A DNA stretch of 64,000 bases from Halotalea alkalilenta (GCF_001648175.1 NZ_CP015243.1:2108001-2172000); one strand, 5' to 3'; positions 44,077-52,861 are shown, counted from the stretch's first letter. Translations and numbers: made by a program. Notes: generated by a model not told the origin, from the sequence alone.

Positions 44077-44113
44077 TGATATATGATATATCAAAGAGCA
44101 AATTGCATGCCAA
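44077..44113 (-). promoter_or_regulatory. Operon promoter with 17-base palindromic operator
   Basis: On the minus strand, TTGGCA (44113-44108), a 17-base spacer and TATATC (44090-44085) make a plausible sigma-70 promoter for pxpB. The -10 lies wholly within TGATATATGATATATCA (44077-44093), a perfect palindrome with 8-base arms around a central G. Such short AT-rich dyads are typical GntR/FCD operators, so the regulator at 34072 probably blocks polymerase here. Confidence 0.65.
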
Positions 44114-44410
44114 AAGGCCATGCGTCCGCCTGGCATTCGCCTTGCCGGGAAAGAGGCTCGTTCAATCAAGGTGTTGGATGGGATCTTGAGATGGGCGAAC
44201 GCGACGATGTCTGGCGCCCGGAAGACGCACAGCTGTGCTGGATGATCCGTGAAGGAGCATGGCGCCCTAAAGTGGGGCCAGAAGTGCCCTAACCGGATGC
44301 ACGGTCAGGTTCGCTTGTAAGCTCCCGCCGCCTGCAGTGCCCGCGCTGGCTGTGCGCGAACGCCCTTGAGCAGGCGGGGGAGGCGAGCGGGGCGGAGGGG
44401 CCATCCTCGC
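44114..44410. other. 297-bp spacer between the pxp operon promoter and the fucP end
   Basis: Contains no recognisable gene; short open frames have no conserved character. The only structures are at its edges: the operator to the left and the long hairpin to the right. Confidence 0.45.
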
Positions 44411-44449
44411 CGGCAACGCTGGGGATCGATACGATCCCCAGCGTTGCCG
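44411..44449. repeat. Perfect 18-bp inverted repeat downstream of the fucP-like gene
   Basis: CGGCAACGCTGGGGATCG (44411-44428) pairs without mismatch with CGATCCCCAGCGTTGCCG (44432-44449) around an ATA loop. It is 29 bases past the fucP-like stop. No T-tract on either side; it may be a bidirectional barrier or a 3'-end stabiliser. Confidence 0.7.
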
Positions 44450-44468
44450 GTCGACGCAGGCAGACAGT

Positions 44469-44491
44469 ACCTGGGGCTCAATGCCCCAGGT
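44469..44491. repeat. Inverted repeat at the fucP-like stop codon
   Basis: ACCTGGGGC (44469-44477), loop TCAAT, GCCCCAGGT (44483-44491). The arms straddle the stop codon, and CAGAC/GTCTG extend the pairing outward. With the hairpin 20 bases away it forms a double structure at the 3' end. Confidence 0.6.
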
Positions 44492-45779
44492 TCGTCTGTC
44501 CTCCTACGTCTGCGGTGGTTTCGCGGACGCGGTGGCCGGAGAAGCCGTACCAAGCGATGTAGAGATAGCACAGCACCGGCAGCAGGAAGGCGATCTGCAG
44601 GCTGAAGTTGTCCGCCAACGCCCCCTGCAGCACCGGCAGGATGGCGCCGCCGACGATCGCCATGATCAAAAGGCTCGATGCCTTGCCGGTCAGCGGACCC
44701 ATGCGATTGATGCCCAACGTGAAGAGGGTGGGGAACATGATCGAGTTGAACAGTCCCACCGCAATGATGCTCCACATCGAGACCTGGCCGCTGGCGATGA
44801 TCGAGATCAGTACCAGCGAGCCCGCGACCAGTGCGAACAGTCCGAGCAGCAGGTAGTCGCGCACCACCCGCATCAGCGCCGCGCCGACGAAGCGGCCGAC
44901 CATCGCGCCGCCCCAGTAGAGGCTTAGGTAATGGGCGGCCTGGCTCTCGCTGATCCCACCGATCTCGGGGAGCGAGAGGTAGTTGATCATGAAGCTGCCG
45001 ATCGAGACTTCGGCGCCGACATAGAGGAATAGGCCGATGATCGCGAACACTACATGACGGTGGCGCAGTACCGCGGCGAAGCTATGCTCGCCCTGGCCCG
45101 GTTCGCCAGCCTGCTCCTTGAAGCTCGGCAGCCGCCACAGGTAGATCATCACCGCGAGCAGTGCCAGCACCACCGCCAGGCCCACATAGGGAATCTGCAC
45201 CGCCTGGGCTTCCTGCAGCCGATAGGCGCCCAGCGCCTCGGCGCTGAGCTGCGCCTGCTGCTCCGGGGCGAGCACGCTGTTGGAGAGGATCAAGAGCCCG
45301 CCGAAGGCCGGCGCGATGGTGGTGCCGAGGGAGTTGAACGCCTGGGCCAGATTGAGCCGGCTGGAGGCGGTTTGCTCGTCGCCGAGCAGGCTGATGTAGG
45401 GATTCGCCGCGACCTGCAGCATGGTGATGCCGCTGGCCAGCACGAACAGCGCGCTCAAGAACAGCCCATAGGACTCGAACGCAGCGGCGGGATAGAACAT
45501 CAGCGCGCCAATGCCCGCGACCAGAAGGCCTGCACTGATGCTGTTCTTGTAGCCGATCAGGCCGAGTACCTTGCCCGCTGGCATCGACATGATGAAATAG
45601 GCGCCGAAGAAGGTGAACTGGATCAGCATCACCTGGGTGTAGTTGAGCGAGAACACCGCGCGCAGGTGGGGAATCAGGATGTCGTTGAGACAGGTGATGA
45701 ATCCCCAGATGAAGAAGATCGAGGTGACGACGATGATCGCGCTGGTATAGCGCGAGGGGCCGCGTTGCTCTATAGCCAT
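44478..45779 (-). CDS. FucP/GluP-family sugar:H+ symporter
   Basis: A 433-residue 12-helix MFS transporter of the fucose/glucose/galactose group: FFIWGFITCLNDILIPHLRA in helix 1, MSMPAGKVLGLIGYKN at loop 2-3, MLQVAANPYISLLG and SRLNLAQAFNSLGTTIAP in helices 4-5, and NSIMFPTLFTLGINRMGPLTGKASSLL in helix 10. It likely imports a hexose or deoxyhexose. Substrate is not fixed by sequence and no catabolic genes adjoin. AT-rich DNA with a TACAAT box lies about 60 bases upstream. Confidence 0.87.
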   Translation of the reverse strand: MAIEQRGPSRYTSAIIVVTSIFFIWGFITCLNDILIPHLRAVFSLNYTQVMLIQFTFFGAYFIMSMPAGKVLGLIGYKNSISAGLLVAGIGALMFYPAAAFESYGLFLSALFVLASGITMLQVAANPYISLLGDEQTASSRLNLAQAFNSLGTTIAPAFGGLLILSNSVLAPEQQAQLSAEALGAYRLQEAQAVQIPYVGLAVVLALLAVMIYLWRLPSFKEQAGEPGQGEHSFAAVLRHRHVVFAIIGLFLYVGAEVSIGSFMINYLSLPEIGGISESQAAHYLSLYWGGAMVGRFVGAALMRVVRDYLLLGLFALVAGSLVLISIIASGQVSMWSIIAVGLFNSIMFPTLFTLGINRMGPLTGKASSLLIMAIVGGAILPVLQGALADNFSLQIAFLLPVLCYLYIAWYGFSGHRVRETTADVGGQTNLGH

Positions 45780-46105
45780 GGATGACAGCTCCCGAGTGGG
45801 GCCGCGCCGGTGAGGCGACGGGATCGATTCAGTAAGTTGTATTGTAGTTTAAGTTCTTTGTCGTCCGCCGCGGGTGCGTCCAAATGTCGTATATACACCG
45901 GCAGTATCCGGTCGACCGAGCGAGGCGCGATCGCGGGTGGGCGACAAAGCGCTGTTCGAGTGTCCTCGGTCACTGATCATGAGTCGGATCGATTCCGTGG
46001 AGCTCCGCTCGGCATGCGCAGCGGCCTCCGGTAGACTGGCAATAGCCGCTCGCGCTTATCGCGGCGCGCAGTTCTCGTCAGTTCACCACTCCCGCCAAGG
46101 CGCCC
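45780..46105. other. 326-bp divergent intergenic region, fucP-like / recC
   Basis: Holds the promoters of both genes. On the minus strand TACAAT occurs at 45845-45840 without a clear -35. GTATATAC at about 45890 is a short palindrome but does not extend into the operator seen at 44077. Nothing else recognised. Confidence 0.45.
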
Positions 46106-49100
46106 ATGTTCACCGTCGTCCACGCCAATCACATCGAGGACCTGCGCGATCTAGCCCTGGCGATGATCGAGCGCGAGCCGCTGGCGCCGCTCGAGTCCGA
46201 AACCTTCCTGGTTCAGTCCAACGGCATGGGGCAGTGGCTGCAGATGTCGATTGCCAGTCGCCAGGGGGTGGCCGCTTCGATCGAGTTTCCGCTGCCGGCG
46301 AGCTTCGTCTGGCGCGCCTACCGGGTGGTGCTTGGCCAAGCCATCCCGCAGCATTCGCCGTTCGACCGGCCCGCGCTGGTGTGGCGATTGATGGCGCTGC
46401 TGCCCGAGTGCCTGGGCGATCCCGACTTCGCGCCCTTGGCCGACTACCTCGAACGCGAGCGAGACGAGAGCGGACTGCCGGCTGCGCGCCACTGTCACCA
46501 GCTGGCCGAGCGGTTGAGCGCACTGTTCGACCAGTATCTGGTCTATCGCCCCGACTGGATCGAGGCCTGGAGCGAGGGGCGCGACGCGGGCGATCTCGCG
46601 CTTCCCCCCGAGCAGCGCTGGCAGCCGAAGCTCTGGCGCGCACTGCTCGATTCGGCATCGCCCGAGCAGCGCGGGCTGCATCGCGCCGCGCTGCACCGTC
46701 GCTTCATCGAGCGGCTGGCGACGCTCGACGCGCTGCCGCCGGGGCTGCCGCCGAGGCTCTTCGTCTTCGGTATCTCGGCGCTGCCGCACTCGATCGTCGA
46801 GGCGCTGCACGCGCTGAGTGCGCATATCGATGTCACCCTGCTGGTGACCAACCCTTGCCGCTACTACTGGGGCGACGTGGTCAGCGAGCGCGAAGCGCTC
46901 AGGCGCGATGAACGTGCCCGGCGGCGGCACCCCGAGCGTCCGGGACTTGCCGAGCTCGACCCCGCGCGGATGCACCTGAGCGCCAATCCGCTGCTGGCCG
47001 GCTGGGGCGCCCAGGGGCGCGATTTCATTCAGGCGCTCTACGCCTTCGAGGAGAGCCACGGCTTCAGCGCCGAGGCCGATGTGTTCCGCGACCGCGCTGT
47101 GGGCGACGATGCAAGCCTGCTCGAGCAGCTCCAGCAAGAGGTGCTCGAGCTGGTCCATCCCTTCGAGCGCGCGGAGCAGGAGGGCGGCAAACGGATGATC
47201 GATGCCGAGGACGATTCCGTGCGCCTGGTCGCCGCCCACTCGCCGCTGCGCGAGATCGAAATCCTCTTCGACCAGCTGCTCGATGGCTTCGAGCGCAATC
47301 CGACCCTCGCGCCTCGCGACATCGTCGTGCTGGTGCCCGAGATCGATCGCTATGCGCCATTCATCGAGGCGGTGTTCGGCCGCCTCGGCGTCGACGATCC
47401 GCGGCGGATCCCGTTCTCCATCGCGGATCGCCGGGCCAGCCGGGCGAGTCCGCTGCTCGGCTGCGCGACCGCGCTGCTCGAACTGCCCCATCGTCGGCTC
47501 GCGGTCAACGAGCTGCTCGACTGGCTCGATATTCCTGCCTTCCGGCGCCGCTTCGGCATTCTCGATGGCCAGCTCGAGCTAATCGCTCGATGGCTCGAGC
47601 AGAGCGGGGTGCGCTGGGGGCTTTCCAGCGCCCATCGCCAGCACCTGGGGCTGCCGGCGCTCGATGCCAACAGCTGGCGCTTTGGTCTGTCGCGGATGCT
47701 GCTCGGCTACGCGATGGGCGATACGCCACCGGGGCAGGAGACCGGGCTCGCCGAGATCGACCCGTTCGATGAGGTGCAGGGGCTCGATGCTGCCCTGGTC
47801 GGGCGTCTCGCGACCCTGGTCGAGGCGCTCGAGGAGGCGGCCGGGACGCTGGCCGAGCCGACCGACCGCGAAGGCTGGGTGACGCGGATCGAAGCGCTGA
47901 TGCTGCGCTTCTTCGAGCCGCGCGAAGAGTACGAACACGATACCCTCGGACGCCTCTCCAGCGCCTTGGATGGCTGGGGCGAGGCTTGCCGGCTCGCCGA
48001 CTACCGCGACGAGATCCCGCTCGAGGTGGTGCGCGAGGCGCTGGTGGCCCGGCTCGACGAAGGCGGGCTGGCACCGCGCTTTCTCGCCGGACGGGTCAAC
48101 TTCGCCACGCTGATGCCGATGCGTGCGATCCCGTTTCGCCACGTCTATCTGCTCGGCATGAACGACGGTGACTATCCGCGTCCCCAGCTGACCCAGGATT
48201 TCGACCTGATGGCCGCGAGACCGCGCGGCGGCGATCGCTCCCGGCGTGACGACGACCGCTACCTGATGCTCGAGGCGCTGCTCGCCACCCGCGAGCGGCT
48301 GACCCTCTCCTGGGTAGGTTTCGACCAGCGCAGCAACCAGCCGCGTCCGCCCTCGGTGCTGGTCAGTGAACTGCTCGATGTGATCACTCAGGGCTGGCGG
48401 GTGGATGACGAAGGCGATGACGACGCCCGCGCTCGTGCGGCGATCGAGCGACGGTTGATCCAGTACCATCCGTTGCAGCCGTTCTCGCCGCGCTATTTCT
48501 CCGCTCGCGCAGAGGCCCGCTCACAGCTTTTCAGCTACGACGACCACTGGTTGAAGCTTCATCAGCCGGTTGCCGAGCGGGCCGCGCCCCCCGCGCTTGC
48601 CGCCGCCCCCGAGCGGATCGGGCTCGATGCGCTGGCGCGACTGTGGCGCGACCCGCCGTCGGTGTGCCTGGGCGAGCGCCTCGGGGTGCGCTTCGGCGAG
48701 CCCGAGGCGCTGGCCGAGGATGCCGAGCCGTTCGCCCTAGACGGGCGCGATCGCTACCAGCTCAAGCGCGAGCTGCTCGGCGCGGCGCTCGAGGGCCGCT
48801 CGCTCGATCAGGCCGCGCTTCGGCTCGAGCGGGCCGGGCGGCTGCCGGCGCTCGGCTTCGGCGCTGCGCTGCTCGACGATATCCTGCCCGCGCTCGAACG
48901 CCAGCTCGAGCGCTGGAGCGAGGAGACCGCCGTACTGCGCCGGGTCGCAGCGCAAAGCCTCCTACTCGAGCACGGCGGGCTGCTGCTCGAATCGCGCCTC
49001 GATGGATTGCACCAAGGCCCGCTGGGACTGTGCTGCTGGCGGCTCGAGCCGACCGCCTTCGGTGAGCTCAAGCGTGACCCGCAGGGGCGGCTCAAACGGC

Positions 49101-49543
49101 TGGGCAAGCCGCACCGGCTGATCGAGCTCCATCTGTTCCAGCTCGCCGCCAGCGTCGCCTATGCCGAGCCGGTGAGTGCCCATGCGCTGTTCGAAGACCA
49201 GTGCCTGCACCTGCCCGCGCTGGCGCCCTCATCGAGCGAGGCGAGACTGCGCACGCTACTCGAGTGCTGGAGTGAAGCCTGGCGGGCGCCCTTCGCCGCG
49301 CCGCGCGAGCTTTCGCTCGACTACCTGATCGATCTGAACGAAGACCCCGACATCGCGCGTGACAATGCGCGCGCGCGCTACGAACAGGGTGATTGGCGCC
49401 GACCGGCGCTGCGTCGCGCGCGGCCGGCGATGGCCGAGCTGTGGCCGGATTTCGCCGCGCTCGAGCGCGCCGGGTTCGCCCGCTTCAGCGAGTTGCTCTA
49501 CCGGCCGCTGCTCGAGATGCTAGAGTCAATCGATACCCGATAG
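46106..49543 (+). CDS. recC: Exodeoxyribonuclease V gamma subunit
   Basis: A 1145-residue RecC, the family length. The N-terminus MFTVVHANHIEDLRDLAL and FLVQSNGMGQWLQM are characteristic, as are RLFVFGISALPHSIVEALHAL, FGRLGVDDPRRIPFSIADR, MRAIPFRHVYLLGMNDGDYPR and LTLSWVGFDQRSNQPRPPS. RecC recognises Chi and splits the duplex in RecBCD. Unlike enteric recC-ptrA-recB-recD, four unrelated genes lie between recC and recB here. Confidence 0.96.
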   Translation: MFTVVHANHIEDLRDLALAMIEREPLAPLESETFLVQSNGMGQWLQMSIASRQGVAASIEFPLPASFVWRAYRVVLGQAIPQHSPFDRPALVWRLMALLPECLGDPDFAPLADYLERERDESGLPAARHCHQLAERLSALFDQYLVYRPDWIEAWSEGRDAGDLALPPEQRWQPKLWRALLDSASPEQRGLHRAALHRRFIERLATLDALPPGLPPRLFVFGISALPHSIVEALHALSAHIDVTLLVTNPCRYYWGDVVSEREALRRDERARRRHPERPGLAELDPARMHLSANPLLAGWGAQGRDFIQALYAFEESHGFSAEADVFRDRAVGDDASLLEQLQQEVLELVHPFERAEQEGGKRMIDAEDDSVRLVAAHSPLREIEILFDQLLDGFERNPTLAPRDIVVLVPEIDRYAPFIEAVFGRLGVDDPRRIPFSIADRRASRASPLLGCATALLELPHRRLAVNELLDWLDIPAFRRRFGILDGQLELIARWLEQSGVRWGLSSAHRQHLGLPALDANSWRFGLSRMLLGYAMGDTPPGQETGLAEIDPFDEVQGLDAALVGRLATLVEALEEAAGTLAEPTDREGWVTRIEALMLRFFEPREEYEHDTLGRLSSALDGWGEACRLADYRDEIPLEVVREALVARLDEGGLAPRFLAGRVNFATLMPMRAIPFRHVYLLGMNDGDYPRPQLTQDFDLMAARPRGGDRSRRDDDRYLMLEALLATRERLTLSWVGFDQRSNQPRPPSVLVSELLDVITQGWRVDDEGDDDARARAAIERRLIQYHPLQPFSPRYFSARAEARSQLFSYDDHWLKLHQPVAERAAPPALAAAPERIGLDALARLWRDPPSVCLGERLGVRFGEPEALAEDAEPFALDGRDRYQLKRELLGAALEGRSLDQAALRLERAGRLPALGFGAALLDDILPALERQLERWSEETAVLRRVAAQSLLLEHGGLLLESRLDGLHQGPLGLCCWRLEPTAFGELKRDPQGRLKRLGKPHRLIELHLFQLAASVAYAEPVSAHALFEDQCLHLPALAPSSSEARLRTLLECWSEAWRAPFAAPRELSLDYLIDLNEDPDIARDNARARYEQGDWRRPALRRARPAMAELWPDFAALERAGFARFSELLYRPLLEMLESIDTR

Positions 49544-49590
49544 CCAAATCATCGCGCGGGGCTCGCCGCGCGTCGTCCCTGGAGTAGGCC

Positions 49591-50196
49591 TTGCATTCCT
49601 CACCTCCTTACGCTCGAGGCGCTGACCTGCCGGCGCGCTTGATCATCGGCATCTCCGGTGCCTCTGGCTCGATCTATGGCGTGCGGCTGCTCCAGCTGCT
49701 GCGCGACACCTCGATCGAGACCCACCTGGTGATGACGCCTTCGGCCAAGCTGACCCTGTCGCTCGAGACCGACCACAAACCGGCCGAGGTCGAGGCACTG
49801 GCCGATGTGGTGCATTCGAGCAAGGACATCGGCGCATCGATCGCCAGCGGCTCGTTTCGTACCCTGGGGATGATCGTCGCACCCTGCTCGATCCGCTCGA
49901 TGTCCGAGATCGCCGCCGGCACCACCGCTTCGCTTTTGACCCGCGCAGCCGACGTGGTGCTCAAGGAAAGTCGTCGGCTGGTGCTGATGGTGCGTGAAAC
50001 GCCGCTGCACCGTAACCATCTGCGCCACATGACCGAGCTCGCCGAGCTGGGGGCTATCATCGCGCCGCCGGTGCCGGCGTTCTACGCCCGCCCCGGGAGC
50101 CTCGAGGAGATGGTCGATCACAGCCTTGGCCGTGTACTCGACCTGTTCGACATCGACGTCGGCGTGGTCAAGCGCTGGGGCGAACAGCAGCGTTGA
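49591..50196 (+). CDS. ubiX: Flavin prenyltransferase UbiX
   Basis: A 201-residue UbiX. LIIGISGASGSIYGVRLLQLL binds flavin, APCSIRSMSEIAAGTT and RRLVLMVRETPLHRNHL are the prenyl-phosphate motifs, and PPVPAFYARPGSLEEMVDH ends the domain. It makes prenylated FMN for the UbiD decarboxylase in ubiquinone synthesis. The start is TTG at 49591, eight bases after GGAG, because no ATG stands before the conserved strand. The xdhC-like gene follows after 10 bases. Confidence 0.93.
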   Translation: MHSSPPYARGADLPARLIIGISGASGSIYGVRLLQLLRDTSIETHLVMTPSAKLTLSLETDHKPAEVEALADVVHSSKDIGASIASGSFRTLGMIVAPCSIRSMSEIAAGTTASLLTRAADVVLKESRRLVLMVRETPLHRNHLRHMTELAELGAIIAPPVPAFYARPGSLEEMVDHSLGRVLDLFDIDVGVVKRWGEQQR

Positions 50197-50206
50197 GGAG
50201 GGGCGG

Positions 50207-51196
50207 ATGGAACATCTCGACCTCCGGGTGGTGGAACGAGCGCTGCAATGGGCGCGCGAAGGCGCGTCGGTGTGGTTCGCCACCGTGCTCGCCACCTTCG
50301 GCTCGGCGCCTAGATCGCCCGGTGCGCTGCTGGTCGCCCGCGATGGTGGCGACTACCTCGGCTCGCTATCCGGCGGCTGCGTCGAGGAGCGTTTCATCGA
50401 GCAGCTCGCCGAGGGCGAGTTCGAGCGCCCGGCGACGCTGATCCGCTACGGCGAGCACGCCGATGAGCGCGAGCGGCTGCGGCTGCCTTGCGGCGGTGTG
50501 CTCGAGGTGCTGGTCGAGCGTCGCGCGGCGGATGATGAATGGATCACCCACCTCGAAGTGCTTCACGCCGCCCTGCTCGGGCGCCAGCCAATGCTGCGCC
50601 GGGTCGAACTCGACAGCGGCCGCTACCGGCTGCGTCTCGACCATGAGTTGGGCGAGGCCGCCTGGGTCGAACAGCGTGACACCGCACAGGCCGCCGCCAT
50701 GGTGCGCATCGGTCCTGCGCTGCGCTTGGTGCTGGCCGGACTCTCTCCGGTCGCCGAGTACTGCGTCGAGTTCGCCCGCGCGCTCGGCTTCGAGGTGATC
50801 GTTTGCGAACCGCGGGAGCGGGAGCGGCTGGCTTTCGCTCCCCGTGCCAAAGCCGAAGGGATCGAACTGCAGGCGGTGTGGCCTGCGCTGTTCGTCGCCT
50901 CGGGGGCCTGCCATGCCGCCACCGCGGTGGTGGCGACCACCCATGACCCGCGTCTCGACGACCCGGCCATGGTCGAGGCGGTGCGCACCGACGCATTCTA
51001 CGTCGGGGTGATGGGGTCGAAGGCCTCTTCGCGCAGCCGCGCCGAGCGCCTCGCCCGGTCAGGCGGTCTGACACAGGCGCAGATCGAGCGAATTCACATG
51101 CCGATCGGGCTGGATCTCGGCAGCAGGCGCCCAGCGGAGATCGCGCTGTCCATCGTCGCCGACGTGCTGCGCGTCTATCGCGGCGTCGGCCAGTGA
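50207..51196 (+). CDS. XdhC-family protein (molybdenum-hydroxylase cofactor insertion)
   Basis: A 329-residue XdhC/CoxI protein: GSAPRSPGALLVARDG, GSLSGGCVEERFIEQL, LPCGGVLEVLVE, a Rossmann part (LVLAGLSPVAEYCVEFARALGFEVIVCE) and ATTHDPRLDD with MGSKASSRSRAERL. XdhC proteins bind and sulfurate molybdopterin cofactor before insertion in xanthine-dehydrogenase-type enzymes. GAGGAGGGG precedes the ATG at 50207; the open frame upstream lies within ubiX. No xdhAB/coxLMS genes occur in the window. Confidence 0.9.
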   Translation: MEHLDLRVVERALQWAREGASVWFATVLATFGSAPRSPGALLVARDGGDYLGSLSGGCVEERFIEQLAEGEFERPATLIRYGEHADERERLRLPCGGVLEVLVERRAADDEWITHLEVLHAALLGRQPMLRRVELDSGRYRLRLDHELGEAAWVEQRDTAQAAAMVRIGPALRLVLAGLSPVAEYCVEFARALGFEVIVCEPRERERLAFAPRAKAEGIELQAVWPALFVASGACHAATAVVATTHDPRLDDPAMVEAVRTDAFYVGVMGSKASSRSRAERLARSGGLTQAQIERIHMPIGLDLGSRRPAEIALSIVADVLRVYRGVGQ

Positions 51197-51777
51197 GCCG
51201 GCTCGCGATGCTGGTGCTCGCCGCGGGAAGGGCGCGGCGCTTCGGCGCCGACAAACGCGTGGCGCGGTTGGACGATGGGCGCGGCCTGCTCGAGGCGAGC
51301 CTTGCCGCGCTCGAAGGCGTCGATGCCGAGCGCTTCGTCGCCCTGCGCGCGGGCGAGACGCTCGCCGGCCTCGCGCCGGGCTCGCATGGGTGGCGCACGC
51401 TGGCACTGGCCGAGAGCGAGCAGGGCATGGGGGCGACGCTTGCCGCCGCGGTGACCCGCATCTCCATCGCAAGCCGCGCGAGCGCACTGCTGGTGCAGCT
51501 CGGCGATATGCCCTGGGTCGCTGCGCGCACGCTCGAGGCGCTGATCGATCACATCGATGAGCGGCGGATCGTGCGCCCGCTGCATCATGGGCGCGGCGGT
51601 CATCCGGTGCTGTTCGGGCGGCGCTTCTGGCCTGCGTTGTGCAGCCTCGAAGGCGATCGCGGCGCGCGCCCGGTGCTCGAGCGCGCGGGCGAGGCGCTGA
51701 TCGAGCTCGAGTGCCTTGATCCCGGCGTGCTCGCCGACGTCGATCGCTGCGAGGCGCTGCACTGGCCGCGCGGCTAG
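51193..51777 (+). CDS. MocA-like molybdenum cofactor cytidylyltransferase
   Basis: A 194-residue GT-A nucleotidyltransferase with LVLAAGRARRFGADKRVA, SEQGMGATLAAAV, VQLGDMPWVAARTLEAL and GHPVLFGRRFWPAL, the pattern of MocA (cytidylyl transfer giving MCD) rather than MobA. It starts with GTG overlapping the xdhC-like stop (GTGA), so the two are translationally coupled. MCD cofactor is used by xanthine-dehydrogenase-type enzymes, matching XdhC. Confidence 0.85.
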   Translation: MSRLAMLVLAAGRARRFGADKRVARLDDGRGLLEASLAALEGVDAERFVALRAGETLAGLAPGSHGWRTLALAESEQGMGATLAAAVTRISIASRASALLVQLGDMPWVAARTLEALIDHIDERRIVRPLHHGRGGHPVLFGRRFWPALCSLEGDRGARPVLERAGEALIELECLDPGVLADVDRCEALHWPRG

Positions 51778-51790
51778 CTTGGGGGCCGGC

Positions 51791-52861
51791 TCAGTCGATG
51801 GTCAGCGTCTCGATCGGCGGGTCCAGGTCGGGGCGGCCGAGGGAGAACTCGGCTCGCCGCTCGGTAAGGTTCATCACGATGGTGAACAGCGTCGCCGAAC
51901 GCCGTGCCGGCTCGGCCGCGGGATCGACCTCGCGACTGATCGCATTGGGGGCGCCGTCCCGGTCGCACAGGCGGGCGCGCAGCGAGGCGAAGGAGGGCGC
52001 TTCACCCAGGCCCAACTGCTCCAGCCGAGCGAGCCGGGCGAAGGAGTCGGGGGAGGGCGCATCTTCCAGGCCCGGCGGCAGGAATCTCGAGATCAGATGG
52101 TTGGTATGGCACAGCCGCCCGCCGCGCGGCAGCATCGAGGCGCCGCCCAGCGGCGAGACCTCCATCGCCACCGCATGGCAGTCGCCATCGGCGATCAGCA
52201 GGTGGGCCGGGGAGGCCGCGCCGTCGCTTTCGATTCTCGCCTGCGCCGAAGGCGCATCACCGCACTCGAGCACCCGGCGCAGCAGCACGTGGATCGGCAC
52301 CTTCGGCCGGCACAGCGCGCTGCGCAGGGCGTTGAGGCAGACCCCCACGCCCGCGGCATTGAAGCCGATCTTGCCGATGATCCCCGCTTCGGTGATCAGG
52401 GTCAGGGCGGGTTTGCCGAGCGAGGGAGCGGGCCGCAGGGTGAGGCGTATCAATGCCGCCTGCTGTTCCGGCTTCCAGTCCCAGTTCTGCGCCAGCCACT
52501 GGGTTTGACCATGGCGCTCGGAGAATGCCGAGCAGCCGTCGCTCTGGGCTGGCCGGCCGGTGATCTCGGCACGGGTCAGGGCGATTTCGCTGCGCGCGTT
52601 GAGCACCAGCACGTCGAGCGGGTCGACCTTGGCGCCGAGGGCGATCCCGGCCATCTCCTCGAGCAGCTCGGGACAGCAGGCCTCTATCGGCGCCTTGAAG
52701 CCCTCGGCGATGGTGCGCGCTTCGCTCCAGGTGATGCCGTCGACCTGGTCGAACAGCTGGGCATAGTTGGACAGGCTCAGGCGGATCTCTTGCGCCGCTT
52801 CGCGCCCGTGGGCAAGGCCCAGTTGGTAATGGCTGCCGCTGGCCTCGATGTGCTTGATCAT
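51791..52861 (-). CDS. C45-family N-terminal-nucleophile hydrolase/acyltransferase
   Basis: A 356-residue protein resembling acyl-CoA:6-aminopenicillanate acyltransferase (peptidase C45). The self-cleavage site is QSDGCSAFSERHG, with Cys110 expected to become the N-terminal nucleophile. HGREAAQEIR near the start, WLAQNWDWKPEQ, GFNAAGVGVCLNALRS and CHTNHLISRFL are family motifs. Function in bacteria is mostly unknown; some act on amides or N-acyl amino acids. It is the only minus-strand gene between recC and recD and lies convergent to the mocA-like gene. Confidence 0.82.
   Translation of the reverse strand: MIKHIEASGSHYQLGLAHGREAAQEIRLSLSNYAQLFDQVDGITWSEARTIAEGFKAPIEACCPELLEEMAGIALGAKVDPLDVLVLNARSEIALTRAEITGRPAQSDGCSAFSERHGQTQWLAQNWDWKPEQQAALIRLTLRPAPSLGKPALTLITEAGIIGKIGFNAAGVGVCLNALRSALCRPKVPIHVLLRRVLECGDAPSAQARIESDGAASPAHLLIADGDCHAVAMEVSPLGGASMLPRGGRLCHTNHLISRFLPPGLEDAPSPDSFARLARLEQLGLGEAPSFASLRARLCDRDGAPNAISREVDPAAEPARRSATLFTIVMNLTERRAEFSLGRPDLDPPIETLTID

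Noticed and set aside
44083..44292. Short plus-strand coding frame between the pxp operon and fucP
   Set aside because: It starts inside the operator region, has no ribosome site and its translation shows no family features.
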